64,000 nt of DNA from positions 307,980 through 371,979 of the forward strand of contig JAQURM010000002.1 of the NCBI GenBank assembly GCA_028715605.1, in the 5' to 3' direction. Position 1 is the first letter of the stretch, and each line of letters begins with the position of its first letter. The notes beneath the pieces are model-generated. The model was not told the origin of the DNA. It worked only from the letters and a program-made list of their open reading frames with translations, and ran no database searches. The DNA comes from Desulfovibrionales bacterium. GTDB taxonomy: Bacteria > Desulfobacterota > QYQD01. The position numbers and the translations under genes are program-made. Shown in pieces: positions 26,596 to 36,942 of this stretch.

Positions 26596-28995
26596 ATGAT
26601 GCCCAATCAGCCGATAAATACGGTCATTGTGGGCGGCGGGCCTGGATGCAAAGCGGTTTTAGAGCTTTTTGAACGCGTGGAAATGCTTAAAACCAACGTC
26701 CAGGGTGTGGCGGATATTAACGTAGAATCCCCGGGTCTTAAATACGCAAAGGAGAAAGGGCTTCTGACCACAACCGATTACCATAAATTTTATACACTGC
26801 CCAACCTTGACCTTATTATTGAGCTTACCGGAAATGATCGGGTGCTGGAGGAGATTTTACAGACCAGGCCGGCGCATGTAAGGGTCATGGATCATGTCAC
26901 CGCCAGGCTGTTCTGGGATGTCATCCAGATAGAAGAGCAGAAAATAAAGATGGAAGAAAAATACCTGGCCGAGAAAAAACTGAGCGAGGCCAGAGAAAAA
27001 TACGAGATACTGGTCAAAAATATCAGCGACATCGTTTTCTCACTCGACCTGAGCGGCAAGATTATATATGTCAACCCGGTAGTTAAGGCTATCCTTGGGT
27101 ACAGTCCGGCGGACCTGATGGGGCAAAATTTTTGTGACTTGCTTTCCCCTGAAGATTGGCCGGCAATAAATAATATCCTGGCCACCGCTAAGGGTACATA
27201 TTGTTTTGAATGTAGAATCAGGGATACAGCCGGGAATGAAAAGATCATGCAATTTTCCGGATACCCCATAATACAGGACGGCCAGAAAGTAGGATTTTCC
27301 GGGGTGGCGCGGGATATCACCGAACGGATAAAGGCCGAAAAAAACCTTAAAAGATCTAATGAGATTTTCAAGGCCATACATAATTTGACGTTTGAGACGA
27401 CCAGGGGATCAGGCAGTTTTTTTAATGCCCTTTGCGAGAAGACCCATCAGCTTTTTGGGGGGAGCTTTATCATTATTTGCCATAAGGGAAAAGATGGCCT
27501 GGTCTTTAAGGGATCTTATAATCTTCCGCCGGAGCTGGTTAAGGCATACCGGTGTCCTATGAATAAGACGCTCTGCGCAGAGGTTGTCAAGACGGGGCGA
27601 ATACTTTATGTCCGTAATCTGCAAGACACCGTTCCTTATAAAGACTATGATAATGTTATAAGATTTGGGATGGTATCTTATCTTGGTATCCCCCTCCACT
27701 CGTCCGAAAGGGGTACCATCGGCACGCTGGGATTTTTTGACCGTGAAGAGCATGTTTTCAGTGAAGAAGATATAAAACTCTTTGAGATATTCGCCCAACG
27801 GGCCAGTATTGAGCTGGAAAAAGAGGTAAGGGAACGTGAAAGGGAATTACTTCAGGAACAGCTTTTCCAGGCCCAGAAAATGGAGGCTATCGGCACCCTG
27901 GCCGGGGGTATAGCCCATGATTTTAACAATCTTCTGAGTGGCATCCTGGGTTATGCCTCATATGGCAAGATGCTGCTCTCTGAGGGCCATCCAGTCTATC
28001 GGCATATCGAGATCATTGAAAAATCCGCAGAGCGGGCGGCCGAATTGGTCAGACAGATGCTGGGCTTCGCCCGTGGCGGAAAGTACCAGGTCGGGAAGAT
28101 AAATTGTAACCAGATCATGGAGGAAGTAGTAGGGCTTCTTTCAAGAACCATAGACAAAAGCATCTCTATCGAGACCCACCTTGCTTCTGATTTAGCCATA
28201 ATTCTTGCGGATATGGTCCAGATCCAGCAGGTAATCCTGAATATATGCATAAATGCCCGTGATGCCATGCCCCAAGGCGGCCGCCTGATTCTGGAGACGG
28301 CAAATGTCACCCTGGACGAAGTCTATGCGCGGAAGCATTTAGGCGCTGCCCCTGGAAAGTATATCCTTATTTCCATAAGCGACACCGGTATGGGCATAGA
28401 ACCGGCAATCAAAAAACGTATTTTTGAACCTTTCTTTACGACCAAGGAGAAGGGGAAAGGGACCGGCCTGGGACTGGCCATGGTCTATGGCATTGTAAAG
28501 AGTCACGGCGGATATGTAAATTTTTATAGTGAGAAGGGGCGGGGGACTCGCTTTAATATCTATCTGCCCATATCACAGAAAGATGGGCCTGCCGTACCGA
28601 CAGTCGAACCGGAGATAATGCGTGAAGGGAAGGAAACCATCCTGCTGATCGATGATGAGGAAGTGATTCGCGATATGGGAAAGGAGGCGCTTGAATCCTT
28701 AGGTTATAAGGTGCTGTTGGCCCGGGATGGCGCTGAGGCCATTGAAGTATACTCCGGGGAGAAGGAGAATATTGATTTGGCGATCCTGGATATTGTCATG
28801 CCCAGGATCGGCGGTAAAAAGACTTTTAAGAAACTGAAGGAGATCAATCCAAAGATTAAGGTTATTATTTCTTCCGGTTACAGTGTAAACGGCGAGGCTC
28901 AAGATATGTTAAAATCAGGGGCCTGCGGCTTTATCCAAAAACCCTACAGAGTGGATGAGTTGTCTGCAACGGTCAGGCGGGCATTGGATACATAG
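26596..28995 (+). CDS. Hybrid sensor kinase: Rossmann-like domain - PAS - GAF - HisKA/HATPase - receiver
   Basis: 799 residues. The N-terminal ~115 residues look like a dinucleotide-binding fold ([38 protein letters not shown]), unusual for a kinase. Then PAS at about 130-250 ([20 protein letters not shown]), GAF at about 265-410, HisKA with H in [14 protein letters not shown] near 440, and HATPase with [19 protein letters not shown] and [15 protein letters not shown]-terminal receiver starts [14 protein letters not shown], with the phospho-Asp in [10 protein letters not shown]. The HDFNN box marks a NtrB-like, multi-step relay kinase. No response regulator is adjacent. Confidence 0.87.
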   Translation: MMPNQPINTVIVGGGPGCKAVLELFERVEMLKTNVQGVADINVESPGLKYAKEKGLLTTTDYHKFYTLPNLDLIIELTGNDRVLEEILQTRPAHVRVMDHVTARLFWDVIQIEEQKIKMEEKYLAEKKLSEAREKYEILVKNISDIVFSLDLSGKIIYVNPVVKAILGYSPADLMGQNFCDLLSPEDWPAINNILATAKGTYCFECRIRDTAGNEKIMQFSGYPIIQDGQKVGFSGVARDITERIKAEKNLKRSNEIFKAIHNLTFETTRGSGSFFNALCEKTHQLFGGSFIIICHKGKDGLVFKGSYNLPPELVKAYRCPMNKTLCAEVVKTGRILYVRNLQDTVPYKDYDNVIRFGMVSYLGIPLHSSERGTIGTLGFFDREEHVFSEEDIKLFEIFAQRASIELEKEVRERERELLQEQLFQAQKMEAIGTLAGGIAHDFNNLLSGILGYASYGKMLLSEGHPVYRHIEIIEKSAERAAELVRQMLGFARGGKYQVGKINCNQIMEEVVGLLSRTIDKSISIETHLASDLAIILADMVQIQQVILNICINARDAMPQGGRLILETANVTLDEVYARKHLGAAPGKYILISISDTGMGIEPAIKKRIFEPFFTTKEKGKGTGLGLAMVYGIVKSHGGYVNFYSEKGRGTRFNIYLPISQKDGPAVPTVEPEIMREGKETILLIDDEEVIRDMGKEALESLGYKVLLARDGAEAIEVYSGEKENIDLAILDIVMPRIGGKKTFKKLKEINPKIKVIISSGYSVNGEAQDMLKSGACGFIQKPYRVDELSATVRRALDT

Positions 28996-29034
28996 CTGAT
29001 AGCTCATAGCCAAGAGACTGAGAGCTGAAGGCTT
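28992..29034 (+). repeat. Tandem heptamer array (family ATAGCTN)
   Basis: Units ATAGCTG, ATAGCTC, ATAGCCA in register, then two slightly irregular ones; starts at the kinase stop codon. Confidence 0.65.
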
Positions 29035-29085
29035 GATATTAACCCCCTCTTTTTTATCTCCCTCCTTCGTGATCTCTCCGGCGAA

Positions 29086-29181
29086 TATAGTGAATGTCAT
29101 TAGTCAATAGTCATTTGTCACCGGTAAAGGTGAACAACCTTCCACACTTAACCAATGACCGATGACTAATGACCAGTGACG
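29086..29181 (+). repeat. GTCANTA heptamer foldback R5, copy a
   Basis: Four units GTCATTA, GTCAATA, GTCATTT, GTCACCG, a 30-nt spacer, then the inverted array (ATGACCG, ATGACTA, ATGACCA). It can fold into one long imperfect hairpin. Copy b is at 49668-49753 in the same orientation, including the leading ATAGTGAATGTCATTAGTC. Confidence 0.8.
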
Positions 29182-29261
29182 TTGCCTATAGTCACCATTT
29201 TCCTGTTGACGACAGGAAACGTTTGGCATAAATTTGTAAGCGAATAAATCTGATCAATTCG

Positions 29262-29358
29262 TAAAAATGCCCTTTTACCGCAGAGTGCGCAGAGAAAAAC
29301 TGTAAACTATTCAATATGTTATCTCGGCGATCTCTACGGTAAAATTTTACTTTTTACG
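29262..29358 (+). repeat. Dispersed repeat R8, copy a (inverted partner at 53535-53633)
   Basis: Contains TACCGCAGAGTGCGCAGAG, TTCAATATGTTATCTCGGCG and ACGGTAAAATTTTACTTTTT; its reverse complement matches 53535-53633 by eye over its full length. The ends CCGCAGAG...CTCTACGG are inverted. It lies just upstream of the NucS-like gene, so its promoter may be within this region. Confidence 0.75.
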
Positions 29359-29389
29359 AGATTATCAAATCTGATATGGTGTATGCTTA

Positions 29390-30346
29390 ATGGGCTTCGT
29401 TCTGCTGAGAAAAGCGGCTGCTGTGTCTGAGGGTGATCTGAGGGACTTTATTGGCCAATACCCGGCTGAAGTGCAGGAAGGGCTTACCATTCTTAAGCGG
29501 GATATGGAGATGGATGACTTCCTGGTCGATTTTTTTGGCCATGATCGCGAGCGTCGTCTTACTATATTACAGGTGCGGCCAAGTAATCTCGAAGCCCATC
29601 TTCTTTCCAGTCTGGCTGCCATAGGATGGATACTTGGACATAAGGACTATTTCTCAAATTTATATGGCCGGGAGGCGCTTAATTTTGATTTGATGCCCCG
29701 GCTGATTCTAGTCAGCCCTTATTTTCCCCCATCCTTGATTGCCTCGACCAGTTTTATTAAGGGCGCTGATCTTGTTTTCTACACAGCTAATATTTTCCAG
29801 GTAGATACAGGTAGGGCTGCCGGAGCAGAACCCGTCCGGGGTATTCAATTAGAACGCATCCTTTTGAACAAAACAAGTAGGGAACAACCGCACGTCCCGG
29901 CGCACCTGCGAAAGGCTGCCCTCCGCAGCCATGTTTACGCTATTGAAGAAAAATGGTTGAGGGATATTTGTATCGATTTTATAAAAAAATTGAAGGAGCG
30001 CATTCCTCTGGTCAGGTTATTTACCCGTCCGGACGGGTTAGTCATGCGTTTACCCGGTGATGAAACCGTTTATGTAAACACCGGGCGTGATTATTTTCAG
30101 GTACATCTGGCCAAACGGGAATACAGTTCCATGCCGATCCGGTCGTTAGAGGGTTACGGGCAGTTCTGGGACGAATTTGAGGCATTTTTAAAGGGCCTGG
30201 GCCAGACGCCGGGGAGAGAAAAAGAGGAAGAGACAGACCGTGGGGAGACAGAGAAGATTCAGGAGAGAAGAAAGGGTTTTCCCGGCGTCGTCAGCTTAAG
30301 GGAAAATTTTATCCGCACCTTTCCGGCCACAAACACCTTACAATAG
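29390..30346 (+). CDS. NucS/DUF91-like PD-(D/E)XK-fold protein with altered active site
   Basis: 318 residues. Residues ~14-110 fit the core of NucS-type nucleases: EGDLRDFIGQYPAEVQEGL, then LVDFFGHDRERRLTILQVR and a helix with AAIGWILGH. The catalytic Asp is present (D47), but the E-x-K pair reads Q61-V-R63, so activity is doubtful or altered. The middle (FLRLFTRPDG-type beta region around 200-250) is unassigned and the tail (~275-300) is charged and probably disordered. There is no clear ribosome-binding site before the ATG, and the gene stands alone between repeats. A DNA-binding or repair-related role is only an inference. Confidence 0.5.
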   Translation: MGFVLLRKAAAVSEGDLRDFIGQYPAEVQEGLTILKRDMEMDDFLVDFFGHDRERRLTILQVRPSNLEAHLLSSLAAIGWILGHKDYFSNLYGREALNFDLMPRLILVSPYFPPSLIASTSFIKGADLVFYTANIFQVDTGRAAGAEPVRGIQLERILLNKTSREQPHVPAHLRKAALRSHVYAIEEKWLRDICIDFIKKLKERIPLVRLFTRPDGLVMRLPGDETVYVNTGRDYFQVHLAKREYSSMPIRSLEGYGQFWDEFEAFLKGLGQTPGREKEEETDRGETEKIQERRKGFPGVVSLRENFIRTFPATNTLQ

Positions 30347-30561
30347 CTATCAGTATTCATCTGTCAGCGGAAACAAGGTCTTATATAAATCACTTATAAT
30401 TGCCAAAGCGAAGTCTCGTAGGTAATGTTTTTTTCTTTAGGGCGTTGTTTGTTATATTTTACCTATGGAGTCGGTTGTTCTTTATTGAAGTTGACAAAAG
30501 GGCTGTTTTCAGTAATTATGCCTTTGTATTTCGATATCTTATTGTATTTAAAGGCAAAAAC

Positions 30562-31653
30562 ATGCGAAGAAGGTATTCCAGACAGATTGTGGTCGGGCCG
30601 CTGGCTATCGGAGGAGATGCCCCGGTGGTAGTACAGTCCATGACCAACACCCTTACCCGGGATGTAGGGAGTACAGTCAGACAAATCCACCGCCTGGAAA
30701 AGGCGGGGTGCGAGGTGGTACGCGTAGCTGTTCCTGACCCGGAGTCTGCCGAGGCCATTAAGGCCATCAGGAAGAAGATAAATATACCCCTTATCGCTGA
30801 CATCCATTTCGATTACCGCCTGGCCCTAGCCGCAATTAACGCCGGCGCCGACGGCGTAAGGATTAACCCCGGTAATATCGGAGGCATAAAGAAACTGGCC
30901 GAGGTGGTGGCTGCTGCTAAAGGCGCCGGCATTGCCATGCGGATCGGTGTGAACTCCGGCTCGCTGGAGAAAGACATATTGAAGAAACATAGGGCGCCTA
31001 CTGCTCCTGCCCTGGCCGAAAGCGCCCTGCGTAATATTGAGCTTGTAGAAGGTTTAGGCTTCGCAAATATAAAGGTATCGCTCAAGTCTTCGGACGTGCG
31101 CACTACCGTTGACGCCTATCGCGAACTGGCCGGTAAGGTGGATTATCCTCTGCACTTAGGGGTTACGGAGGCAGGAGGACTCTACCCGGGTACGGTCAAG
31201 TCCAGTATAGGTATCGGGCTTCTCCTGTATGAAGGCATCGGCGACACCCTCCGCGTCTCTCTGACCCGGGATCCGGTTGAAGAGGTCCGGGTGGGGTATG
31301 AGATATTGAGGGCGCTCGGCCTGCGCCAAAGGGGACCGGAGATCATCTCCTGTCCCACCTGCGGACGCTGTGAAATTAACCTTTTTTCCCTGGTGGATAA
31401 GGTGGAGAAAAGGATAAGCCATATAACCGTTCCTTTCAAGGTGGCCATAATGGGCTGTGTGGTCAACGGCCCGGGCGAGGCAAAAGAAGCCGATATCGGC
31501 ATGGCCGGGGGAAAGGGAGTCGGGATTATTTTCCGCCACGGTAAGCTCCTGAAAAAAGTGAAAGAGGCGGAACTCGTGGATACCCTGGTGGAAGAGATAG
31601 AGACGATGGAAACGGAATATTATACACAGAAAGGGAAAGAGAATGCGATTTAG
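30562..31653 (+). CDS. ispG: 4-hydroxy-3-methylbut-2-enyl diphosphate synthase IspG (GcpE)
   Basis: 363 residues from the ATG at 30562, the normal bacterial length. The TIM-barrel start ([20 protein letters not shown]) and the C-terminal [4Fe-4S] ligands ([28 protein letters not shown]) are intact. It converts MEcPP to HMBPP in the MEP isoprenoid pathway. A longer frame from 30400 encodes a non-family hydrophobic stretch and is rejected. It overlaps proS by 11 bp. Confidence 0.96.
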   Translation: MRRRYSRQIVVGPLAIGGDAPVVVQSMTNTLTRDVGSTVRQIHRLEKAGCEVVRVAVPDPESAEAIKAIRKKINIPLIADIHFDYRLALAAINAGADGVRINPGNIGGIKKLAEVVAAAKGAGIAMRIGVNSGSLEKDILKKHRAPTAPALAESALRNIELVEGLGFANIKVSLKSSDVRTTVDAYRELAGKVDYPLHLGVTEAGGLYPGTVKSSIGIGLLLYEGIGDTLRVSLTRDPVEEVRVGYEILRALGLRQRGPEIISCPTCGRCEINLFSLVDKVEKRISHITVPFKVAIMGCVVNGPGEAKEADIGMAGGKGVGIIFRHGKLLKKVKEAELVDTLVEEIETMETEYYTQKGKENAI

Positions 31654-33364
31654 CCGGTTTTTTCTGCCTACTTTAAAAGAGACTCCTGCGGAAGCGGAAG
31701 TAATAAGCCACAAACTAATGCTACGGGCCGGTATGATACGAAAGCTGGCCGCGGGCATTTATTCCTACCTGCCCCTTGGGCTGCGGGTTTTGCGCAAAGT
31801 AGAGGCCATCGTAAGGGAAGAGATGAATAAGGCCGGGGCCCAAGAGGTGGTTCTGCCTATGGTGCAGCCTGCGGAATTATGGCAGGAGAGCGGCCGCTGG
31901 GAGTTCTACGGAAAAGAGTTGTTGCGTTTCAAGGATCGCCACGCGCGCGACTATTGTCTGGGGCCCACACATGAAGAGGTTATTACCGATCTGGTGCGGC
32001 GTGAGGTGCGTTCTTATCGGGATATGCCGTTAAATCTTTATCAGATACAGACCAAATTCAGGGATGAGATCAGGCCGCGTTTTGGGTTAATGCGGGGCCG
32101 CGAGTTTGTTATGAAGGATGGATACAGCTTTGATGTGGATGAGAAGGCCTCGGAAAAGACTTATTTGGCCATGCATGCGGCCTATCAAAATATTTTTCGC
32201 CGCCTGGGCCTCCAATTCAGGGCGGTGGAGGCCGATACGGGCAGCATAGGCGGCAGTTTTTCACACGAGTTCATGGTGTTGGCAGAGACCGGGGAGGACA
32301 CTATCGTGAGCTGCACCGGTTGTGACTATGCGGCCAATATAGAGAAGGCCGAAGTGGTCTGGTCTGAAAAAGAGCAGATAAAAAGTAATACACCTCCCCG
32401 GCCCATAGAGAAGGTAGCTACCCCCGGAAGGAGGACGGTGGAGGAAGTAACATCTTTCCTGGGCATACCGCCGCAGCAATTGCTAAAGACGCTCATCTTC
32501 GTAGTTGACGGCCAGCCGGTGGCGGTCCTGGTGCGTGGCGACCACGAGGTCAATGAAATTAAATTAAAAAATTTACTCCAGGCCAGGGGAATTGCCCTGG
32601 CTGACGAGGCATTAATTCGCCGCATTACAGGCGCGCCTGTCGGTTACAGCGGCCCGGTGGGCCTGTCGATAAAAATAGTGGCGGATCAGGCCATACAAGG
32701 CATATACGACTGCGTGGCAGGGGCCAATGAGGAAGGGCATCACCTTGTCCATGTGGACGCCGGCCGGGACATCCATGCAGACCTTTATGGTGATATACGG
32801 TCGGTTACGGCCGGGGACCGTTGTCCCCGGTGCGGGCAGGCTATAAGACTCTCCCGCGGCATTGAGGTGGGGCATATCTTCCGTCTGGGAACTAAATACA
32901 GTGAGGGCCTTAAGGCTACTTACCTCGACGGAGAGGGGCAGGAACGTCACATGGTCATGGGCTGCTATGGAATCGGCGTCAGCCGTATAGTAGCTGCGGC
33001 TATTGAGCAAAACCACGATGAAAGCGGTATAATATTTCCGGTGGCCATTGCTCCCTTCGATGTCCTGCTTCTGCCGGTTAATGTAAATGATGCGGCCATC
33101 AGGGAGGCAGCGGAGGATATCTATCACGAGCTCTTATCCGGGGGATTCGACGTCCTTCTGGATGACCGCGATGAACGGGCCGGGATAAAATTTAAGGATG
33201 CCGACCTGACAGGCATTCCCTTCCGCATAACCATAGGCACGAAGTTTATTAAAGAGGGTTTGCTGGAAATAAAGGTGCGCGGTACGGGCGAAATCCTGTT
33301 CGTTACCAGGGAACAGTTCATTCAGACCCTCCTGAACATGCGCCAGAAAGCGGTAGATGGTTAG
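31643..33364 (+). CDS. proS: Prolyl-tRNA synthetase (bacterial type with editing insertion)
   Basis: 573 residues with class II motif regions: motif 2 around [19 protein letters not shown], the INS editing domain at roughly 225-400, motif 3 with [18 protein letters not shown], and a C-terminal anticodon-binding domain ([11 protein letters not shown] onward). It charges tRNA-Pro. It overlaps ispG (11 bp) and rel (8 bp), an ispG-proS-rel operon. Confidence 0.97.
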   Translation: MRFSRFFLPTLKETPAEAEVISHKLMLRAGMIRKLAAGIYSYLPLGLRVLRKVEAIVREEMNKAGAQEVVLPMVQPAELWQESGRWEFYGKELLRFKDRHARDYCLGPTHEEVITDLVRREVRSYRDMPLNLYQIQTKFRDEIRPRFGLMRGREFVMKDGYSFDVDEKASEKTYLAMHAAYQNIFRRLGLQFRAVEADTGSIGGSFSHEFMVLAETGEDTIVSCTGCDYAANIEKAEVVWSEKEQIKSNTPPRPIEKVATPGRRTVEEVTSFLGIPPQQLLKTLIFVVDGQPVAVLVRGDHEVNEIKLKNLLQARGIALADEALIRRITGAPVGYSGPVGLSIKIVADQAIQGIYDCVAGANEEGHHLVHVDAGRDIHADLYGDIRSVTAGDRCPRCGQAIRLSRGIEVGHIFRLGTKYSEGLKATYLDGEGQERHMVMGCYGIGVSRIVAAAIEQNHDESGIIFPVAIAPFDVLLLPVNVNDAAIREAAEDIYHELLSGGFDVLLDDRDERAGIKFKDADLTGIPFRITIGTKFIKEGLLEIKVRGTGEILFVTREQFIQTLLNMRQKAVDG

Positions 33365-35498
33365 GTTAAACGATATATTAGAACAGGTCCAGTCTTATCT
33401 TCCCGGGGCCGATTTCAGTCCCATTGAAAAGGCTTACATTTTTTCGGCCAGGGTGCATGAAGGACAGGTGCGCTTATCCGGCGAGCCGTATCTGTCTCAT
33501 CCCCTGGAAGTGGCCTATATCCTGACCCAGATGCGGCTTGACGTCGTCACCGTGGCCTGTGGTCTGCTGCACGATACCGTGGAGGATACCCTTACTACTC
33601 TGGAAGAGATCAAGGAGTTTTTTGGCGAGGATATAGCCCGGGTCGTTGACGGTGTGACCAAGATCAGCCGGATGCCCTTAAGCAGTCGTATCGAGGAACA
33701 GGCGGGGAACGTCCGTAAGATGATCCTGGCCATGTCTGATGATATAAGGGTGTTGCTCGTTAAATTGGCCGACCGCATACATAACATGCGCACTCTCCGT
33801 TACCAGACCGAGGCCAAGAGAATCAAGATAGCCCGTGAGACTATGGACATATATGCGCCGCTGGCCGGACGCATGGGTATCGAGTGGATCAAAAGAGAGT
33901 TGGAAGACCTATCTTTTTCATACATTCAGCCGGAGACCTATCAGGACATTAAGGACAAACTGGAAAAGAGTCTGGGTGAAAGTAAGAAATATATAGAAGA
34001 GGTTAAAAGTATCATAAAGGATAAAATGGCCGGGTATGGGATCGAGTGCGAGGTGCGGGGCCGCCCTAAGCATATATACAGCATATATAAGAAGATGGTG
34101 CGGCAGAACCTCCCCCTGGAACAGATTTACGATGTTATCGCCTTTCGTCTAATCCTGAAGACCGTCAAAGAATGTTATGAGGCCCTGGGGATAATCCACT
34201 CTATATGGATGCCGGTGCCCGGGCGCTTCAAAGATTACGTCAGTCTTCCCAAGGCAAATATGTATCAATCCCTGCATACCACGGTCATCGGCCCGTATGG
34301 GCGGCGGATGGAGGTGCAGATCAGAACGGAAGAGATGGATAAAGTGGCCCGGGCCGGCATCGCCGCCCATTGGATGTATAAAGAGGATAAGGGCTTTTCC
34401 GAGGAGGAGAGCCGGCGATTCGCGTGGTTGAAGCAGCTTTTAGAATGGCAAAAAGACCTTAAGGACCCGCGGGAGTTTCTGGAGTCGGTGCGTGTTGATC
34501 TCTATCCCAATGATGTCTATGTGTTTACTCCCAAAGGCGAGGTAAAAGAATTTCCGCGGGGCGCTACGCCCGTAGATTTTGCTTACGCCATACATACCGA
34601 AGTCGGCCGCCAGTGTACAGGCGCCAAGGTTAACGGCCGACTGGTTCCTCTTAAATACGAGATGAAAAATGGCGATGTGGTGGAGATAATTACTGCGCCC
34701 CACCATACTCCCAGCAAGGACTGGCTGAAATTTGTCAAGACCACCCGGGCCCGGACCAGAATTAAGCAATGGTTTAAGACCGAGGAACAGGAAAGCAGTG
34801 TAAGTCTGGGTAAAGAGATCTGTGAGAAGGAGTTCAGGAAGCATCAGCTCAATCTGTCAAAATTGCTTAAATCTGAAGAATTGACAAGGGCGGCCACCGA
34901 ACTCTCTTTTAGTTCGGTGGAGGATTTATTGGCCGGAGTCGGATACGGCAAGATATCCCCTCTTCAGATTGTCAGGAAGCTTCTTCCCCAGGGAGAGGTT
35001 TCAGAGGAAGAACTTCCTGTGGCTGCGAAGATCAGCAAAAAAAAGGAAAAAATCCGGCCCGAAGGGATAAAGATCCGGGGGGTCGAAGATATTATGATTC
35101 GCTTTGGCCGATGCTGCAATCCCTTGCCGGGTGATGACGTTGTAGGCTTTATCACCCGTGGCCGGGGGGTAACCGTCCATACCAGCAATTGCCGCAATAT
35201 TGTCGATTCAGATTCCGAAAGAAGGGTCGATGTCCAATGGGATGTCCGGGAAAAAACGGCGCACCCGGTTAAGGTCCGGGTGGTTACAATAGACAAGAAA
35301 GGCCTGCTTGCCGCTATAAGCAATGCCATCAGCGCTTGTGATGCAAACATAGTAGAAGCTGATATTCATACTACCTTAGACCACAAGGCCATATTGAATT
35401 TTATTCTCGAAGTGGTCGATACCTCACATCTGAAAACAGTGCTCAGGGCGGTTAAACACTTGGATGACGTAATTCGTGTAGAACGCCTGACGACATGA
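33357..35498 (+). CDS. RelA/SpoT bifunctional (p)ppGpp synthetase/hydrolase (Rel)
   Basis: 713 residues: HD hydrolase (about 45-145; HPLEVAYIL and LLHDTVEDT intact), synthetase (about 235-345; [15 protein letters not shown]), TGS (about 385-445; [19 protein letters not shown]), a conserved Cys/His zinc-finger-like region ([20 protein letters not shown]) and a C-terminal ACT domain. Both catalytic halves look complete, so it is a Rel-type enzyme that makes and degrades the alarmone. Coupled to proS by an 8-bp overlap. Confidence 0.95.
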   Translation: MVRLNDILEQVQSYLPGADFSPIEKAYIFSARVHEGQVRLSGEPYLSHPLEVAYILTQMRLDVVTVACGLLHDTVEDTLTTLEEIKEFFGEDIARVVDGVTKISRMPLSSRIEEQAGNVRKMILAMSDDIRVLLVKLADRIHNMRTLRYQTEAKRIKIARETMDIYAPLAGRMGIEWIKRELEDLSFSYIQPETYQDIKDKLEKSLGESKKYIEEVKSIIKDKMAGYGIECEVRGRPKHIYSIYKKMVRQNLPLEQIYDVIAFRLILKTVKECYEALGIIHSIWMPVPGRFKDYVSLPKANMYQSLHTTVIGPYGRRMEVQIRTEEMDKVARAGIAAHWMYKEDKGFSEEESRRFAWLKQLLEWQKDLKDPREFLESVRVDLYPNDVYVFTPKGEVKEFPRGATPVDFAYAIHTEVGRQCTGAKVNGRLVPLKYEMKNGDVVEIITAPHHTPSKDWLKFVKTTRARTRIKQWFKTEEQESSVSLGKEICEKEFRKHQLNLSKLLKSEELTRAATELSFSSVEDLLAGVGYGKISPLQIVRKLLPQGEVSEEELPVAAKISKKKEKIRPEGIKIRGVEDIMIRFGRCCNPLPGDDVVGFITRGRGVTVHTSNCRNIVDSDSERRVDVQWDVREKTAHPVKVRVVTIDKKGLLAAISNAISACDANIVEADIHTTLDHKAILNFILEVVDTSHLKTVLRAVKHLDDVIRVERLTT

Positions 35499-35500
35499 CC

Positions 35501-35692
35501 TTAAGTGGCTTTTACTACCGACCCGGAGCGAAGACAGCGCGTACAGACTACCATATAACGGGTGCTGTTACCCTGGTCCGCCTTTACTCTCTTTAGGTTG
35601 GGATACCATCTGCGTTTTGTTTTATTATTGGCATGACTTACATTATTTCCTACACGCGGCCGTTTCCCGCAGATTTCACATACCTTAGACAT
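35501..35692 (-). CDS. rpmB: 50S ribosomal protein L28 (four-cysteine form)
   Basis: 63 residues beginning [20 protein letters not shown], with the second pair CTRC near the C-terminus, i.e. the zinc-binding C+ form. AAGGAGGT is 4-5 nt before the ATG at 35692; the longer TTG-initiated frame starts inside that site. It is convergent with rel, only 2 bp between the stop codons. Confidence 0.96.
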   Translation of the reverse strand: MSKVCEICGKRPRVGNNVSHANNKTKRRWYPNLKRVKADQGNSTRYMVVCTRCLRSGSVVKAT

Positions 35693-35712
35693 AAAGACCT
35701 CCTTCAAGATTT

Positions 35713-35952
35713 GACGGCTTCGTAAAAAGTCAATTTCTCACGCCAAGGCGCAAAGACCGCAAAGAAAAATGAAAATCTGGAAATCAAGTCGTGCATGAGG
35801 TCGTGCCTGAGGCAGATCCGCTGGGGCGAACAGATTCGCCGAGGCGAAAAATCAGGAGTAAAAGATTTTTTTATGAGTTCCTGAGTTCCAAATTCTCTTA
35901 TTTTGCGTCCTTAGCGGCCTTGAGTGATATTTTAAATTTTTACGAATCGGCC
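35713..35952 (+). repeat. Foldback element R3, copy a (with a ~60-bp internal insertion)
   Basis: Starts GACGGCTTCGTAAAAAGTC and ends ATTTTTACGAATCGGCC, so its ends are inverted; inner arms (CTCACGCCAAGGCGCAAAG / CGTCC TTAGCGGCC) also fold back. Relative to copies b (36758-36942) and c (63387-63572), it carries an extra segment at about 35790-35850 made of short palindromes such as GCCTGAGGC and TTCGCCGAGGCGAA. Confidence 0.8.
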
Positions 35953-35990
35953 TAATGTAACACAAAGTTATTTTTGCGCAAGTGCTTTTT

Positions 35991-36128
35991 AGCAGTCAGC
36001 ACTCAGCTATCAGCATGAAGCCGGTTCACCGTTCACTGTTGACCGTTTACCGAAAGAAGATGTCGGACAACGGTGAACGGTTAACGGATAACAATCAAAC
36101 TGACGGCTGACTGCTGAAGGCTGATAGC
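35991..36128 (+). repeat. Composite heptamer element R2, copy 3
   Basis: Outer left arm AGCAGTC, AGCACTC, AGCTATC; inner core as in copies 1 and 2 but with one extra heptamer in the right inner arm (CGGTGAA, CGGTTAA, CGGATAA); outer right arm CTGACGG, CTGACTG, then CTGAAGG, CTGATAG. This is the most regular copy. Together with R3a it fills the 582-bp gap between rpmB and the PilZ gene. Confidence 0.88.
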
Positions 36129-36274
36129 GTGAATCCGGCCTTAGGCCGACCGTAGGCCGGAAACGGTAGTTTCCAGATGAAAACTAGTCAGGACTATTTT
36201 TGTTTTTTCAGAATGTTACGATAAGTCATTATGAGGCGTAAGCAGGCAGGAAACAGTTGTAAAGGAGAATAAGG

Positions 36275-36760
36275 TTGCGCGAAGACCTGGGAAAAGAGCT
36301 GCAAGAACTTCGGCTGGAAAATAAGATCTTACGACGCCGGGTCGTGGAACTGGAACGCAAACTGAACCAGGATAGACCCGCGCCCCGGAAAGTCGCCCCG
36401 GGCGAAGATCGCCGGCAAGAGCCGCGGATTGATATACTTTTAAAAGTGTTGGGTCTGGATGGTAAAGAGGCTATCCCGGCCTATGTTGTGAACCTTAACG
36501 AAAGCGGGATGTTATTGGAGGGTTATGAAAGCATTCCTGATGGCTCGTCTCTCTCTATTAAATTTCTTAATCCGCAACTGGATCAGCCCGTGGAGATCCA
36601 TGGACATGCAGTATGGGTACACCGTAATGCGGGTGATATCCCGTCCACCTATCAATGCGGCGTTATTTTTGAGGACTTAACGCCGGAGACGAGGAACGCC
36701 TTACGGATTCTATTGGATAAGGTTCGACTTGCAGAGGACAATCTGTCTTATCAAGACTGA
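36275..36760 (+). CDS. PilZ-domain protein with N-terminal coiled coil
   Basis: 161 residues from TTG (AAAGGAG 9 nt upstream). Residues 1-40 form a leucine-zipper-like coiled coil (LGKELQELRLENKILRRRV). The PilZ domain starts at about 48 with the RxxxR-type c-di-GMP motif in DRRQEPR, then NLNESGMLLEG in place of D/N-x-S-x-x-G (Ser replaced by Asn), so nucleotide binding is likely but not certain. Inference: c-di-GMP-responsive adaptor. It is framed by R2/R3 repeats on both sides. Confidence 0.75.
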   Translation: MREDLGKELQELRLENKILRRRVVELERKLNQDRPAPRKVAPGEDRRQEPRIDILLKVLGLDGKEAIPAYVVNLNESGMLLEGYESIPDGSSLSIKFLNPQLDQPVEIHGHAVWVHRNAGDIPSTYQCGVIFEDLTPETRNALRILLDKVRLAEDNLSYQD

Positions 36761-36942
36761 CGGTTTTGTAAGAAGTCAATTTCTCACGCCAAGGCGCAAA
36801 GACCGCAAAGAAGGAAAAATGAAAATCTGGAAATCAAGAAATCAGGAGTAAAAGATTTTTTTATGAGTTCCTGAGTTCCAAATTTTATTCTTTTTGCGTC
36901 CTTGGCGGCTTTGCGTGATATTTTGGAATTTTTACGAGTTCA
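36758..36942 (+). repeat. Foldback element R3, copy b
   Basis: Begins exactly at the stop codon of the PilZ gene (its TGA is the first TGA of the repeat) and ends where the convergent peptidase gene stops. It lacks the internal insertion of copy a. Inverted ends (TTTTGTAAGAAGTC / TTTTTACGAG) and inverted inner arms suggest a ~180-bp hairpin or miniature element. Confidence 0.8.

Noticed and set aside
30400..30561. N-terminal extension of ispG
   Set aside because: The 54 extra residues are hydrophobic, without homology to IspG, and the canonical MRRRYSRQI start follows.
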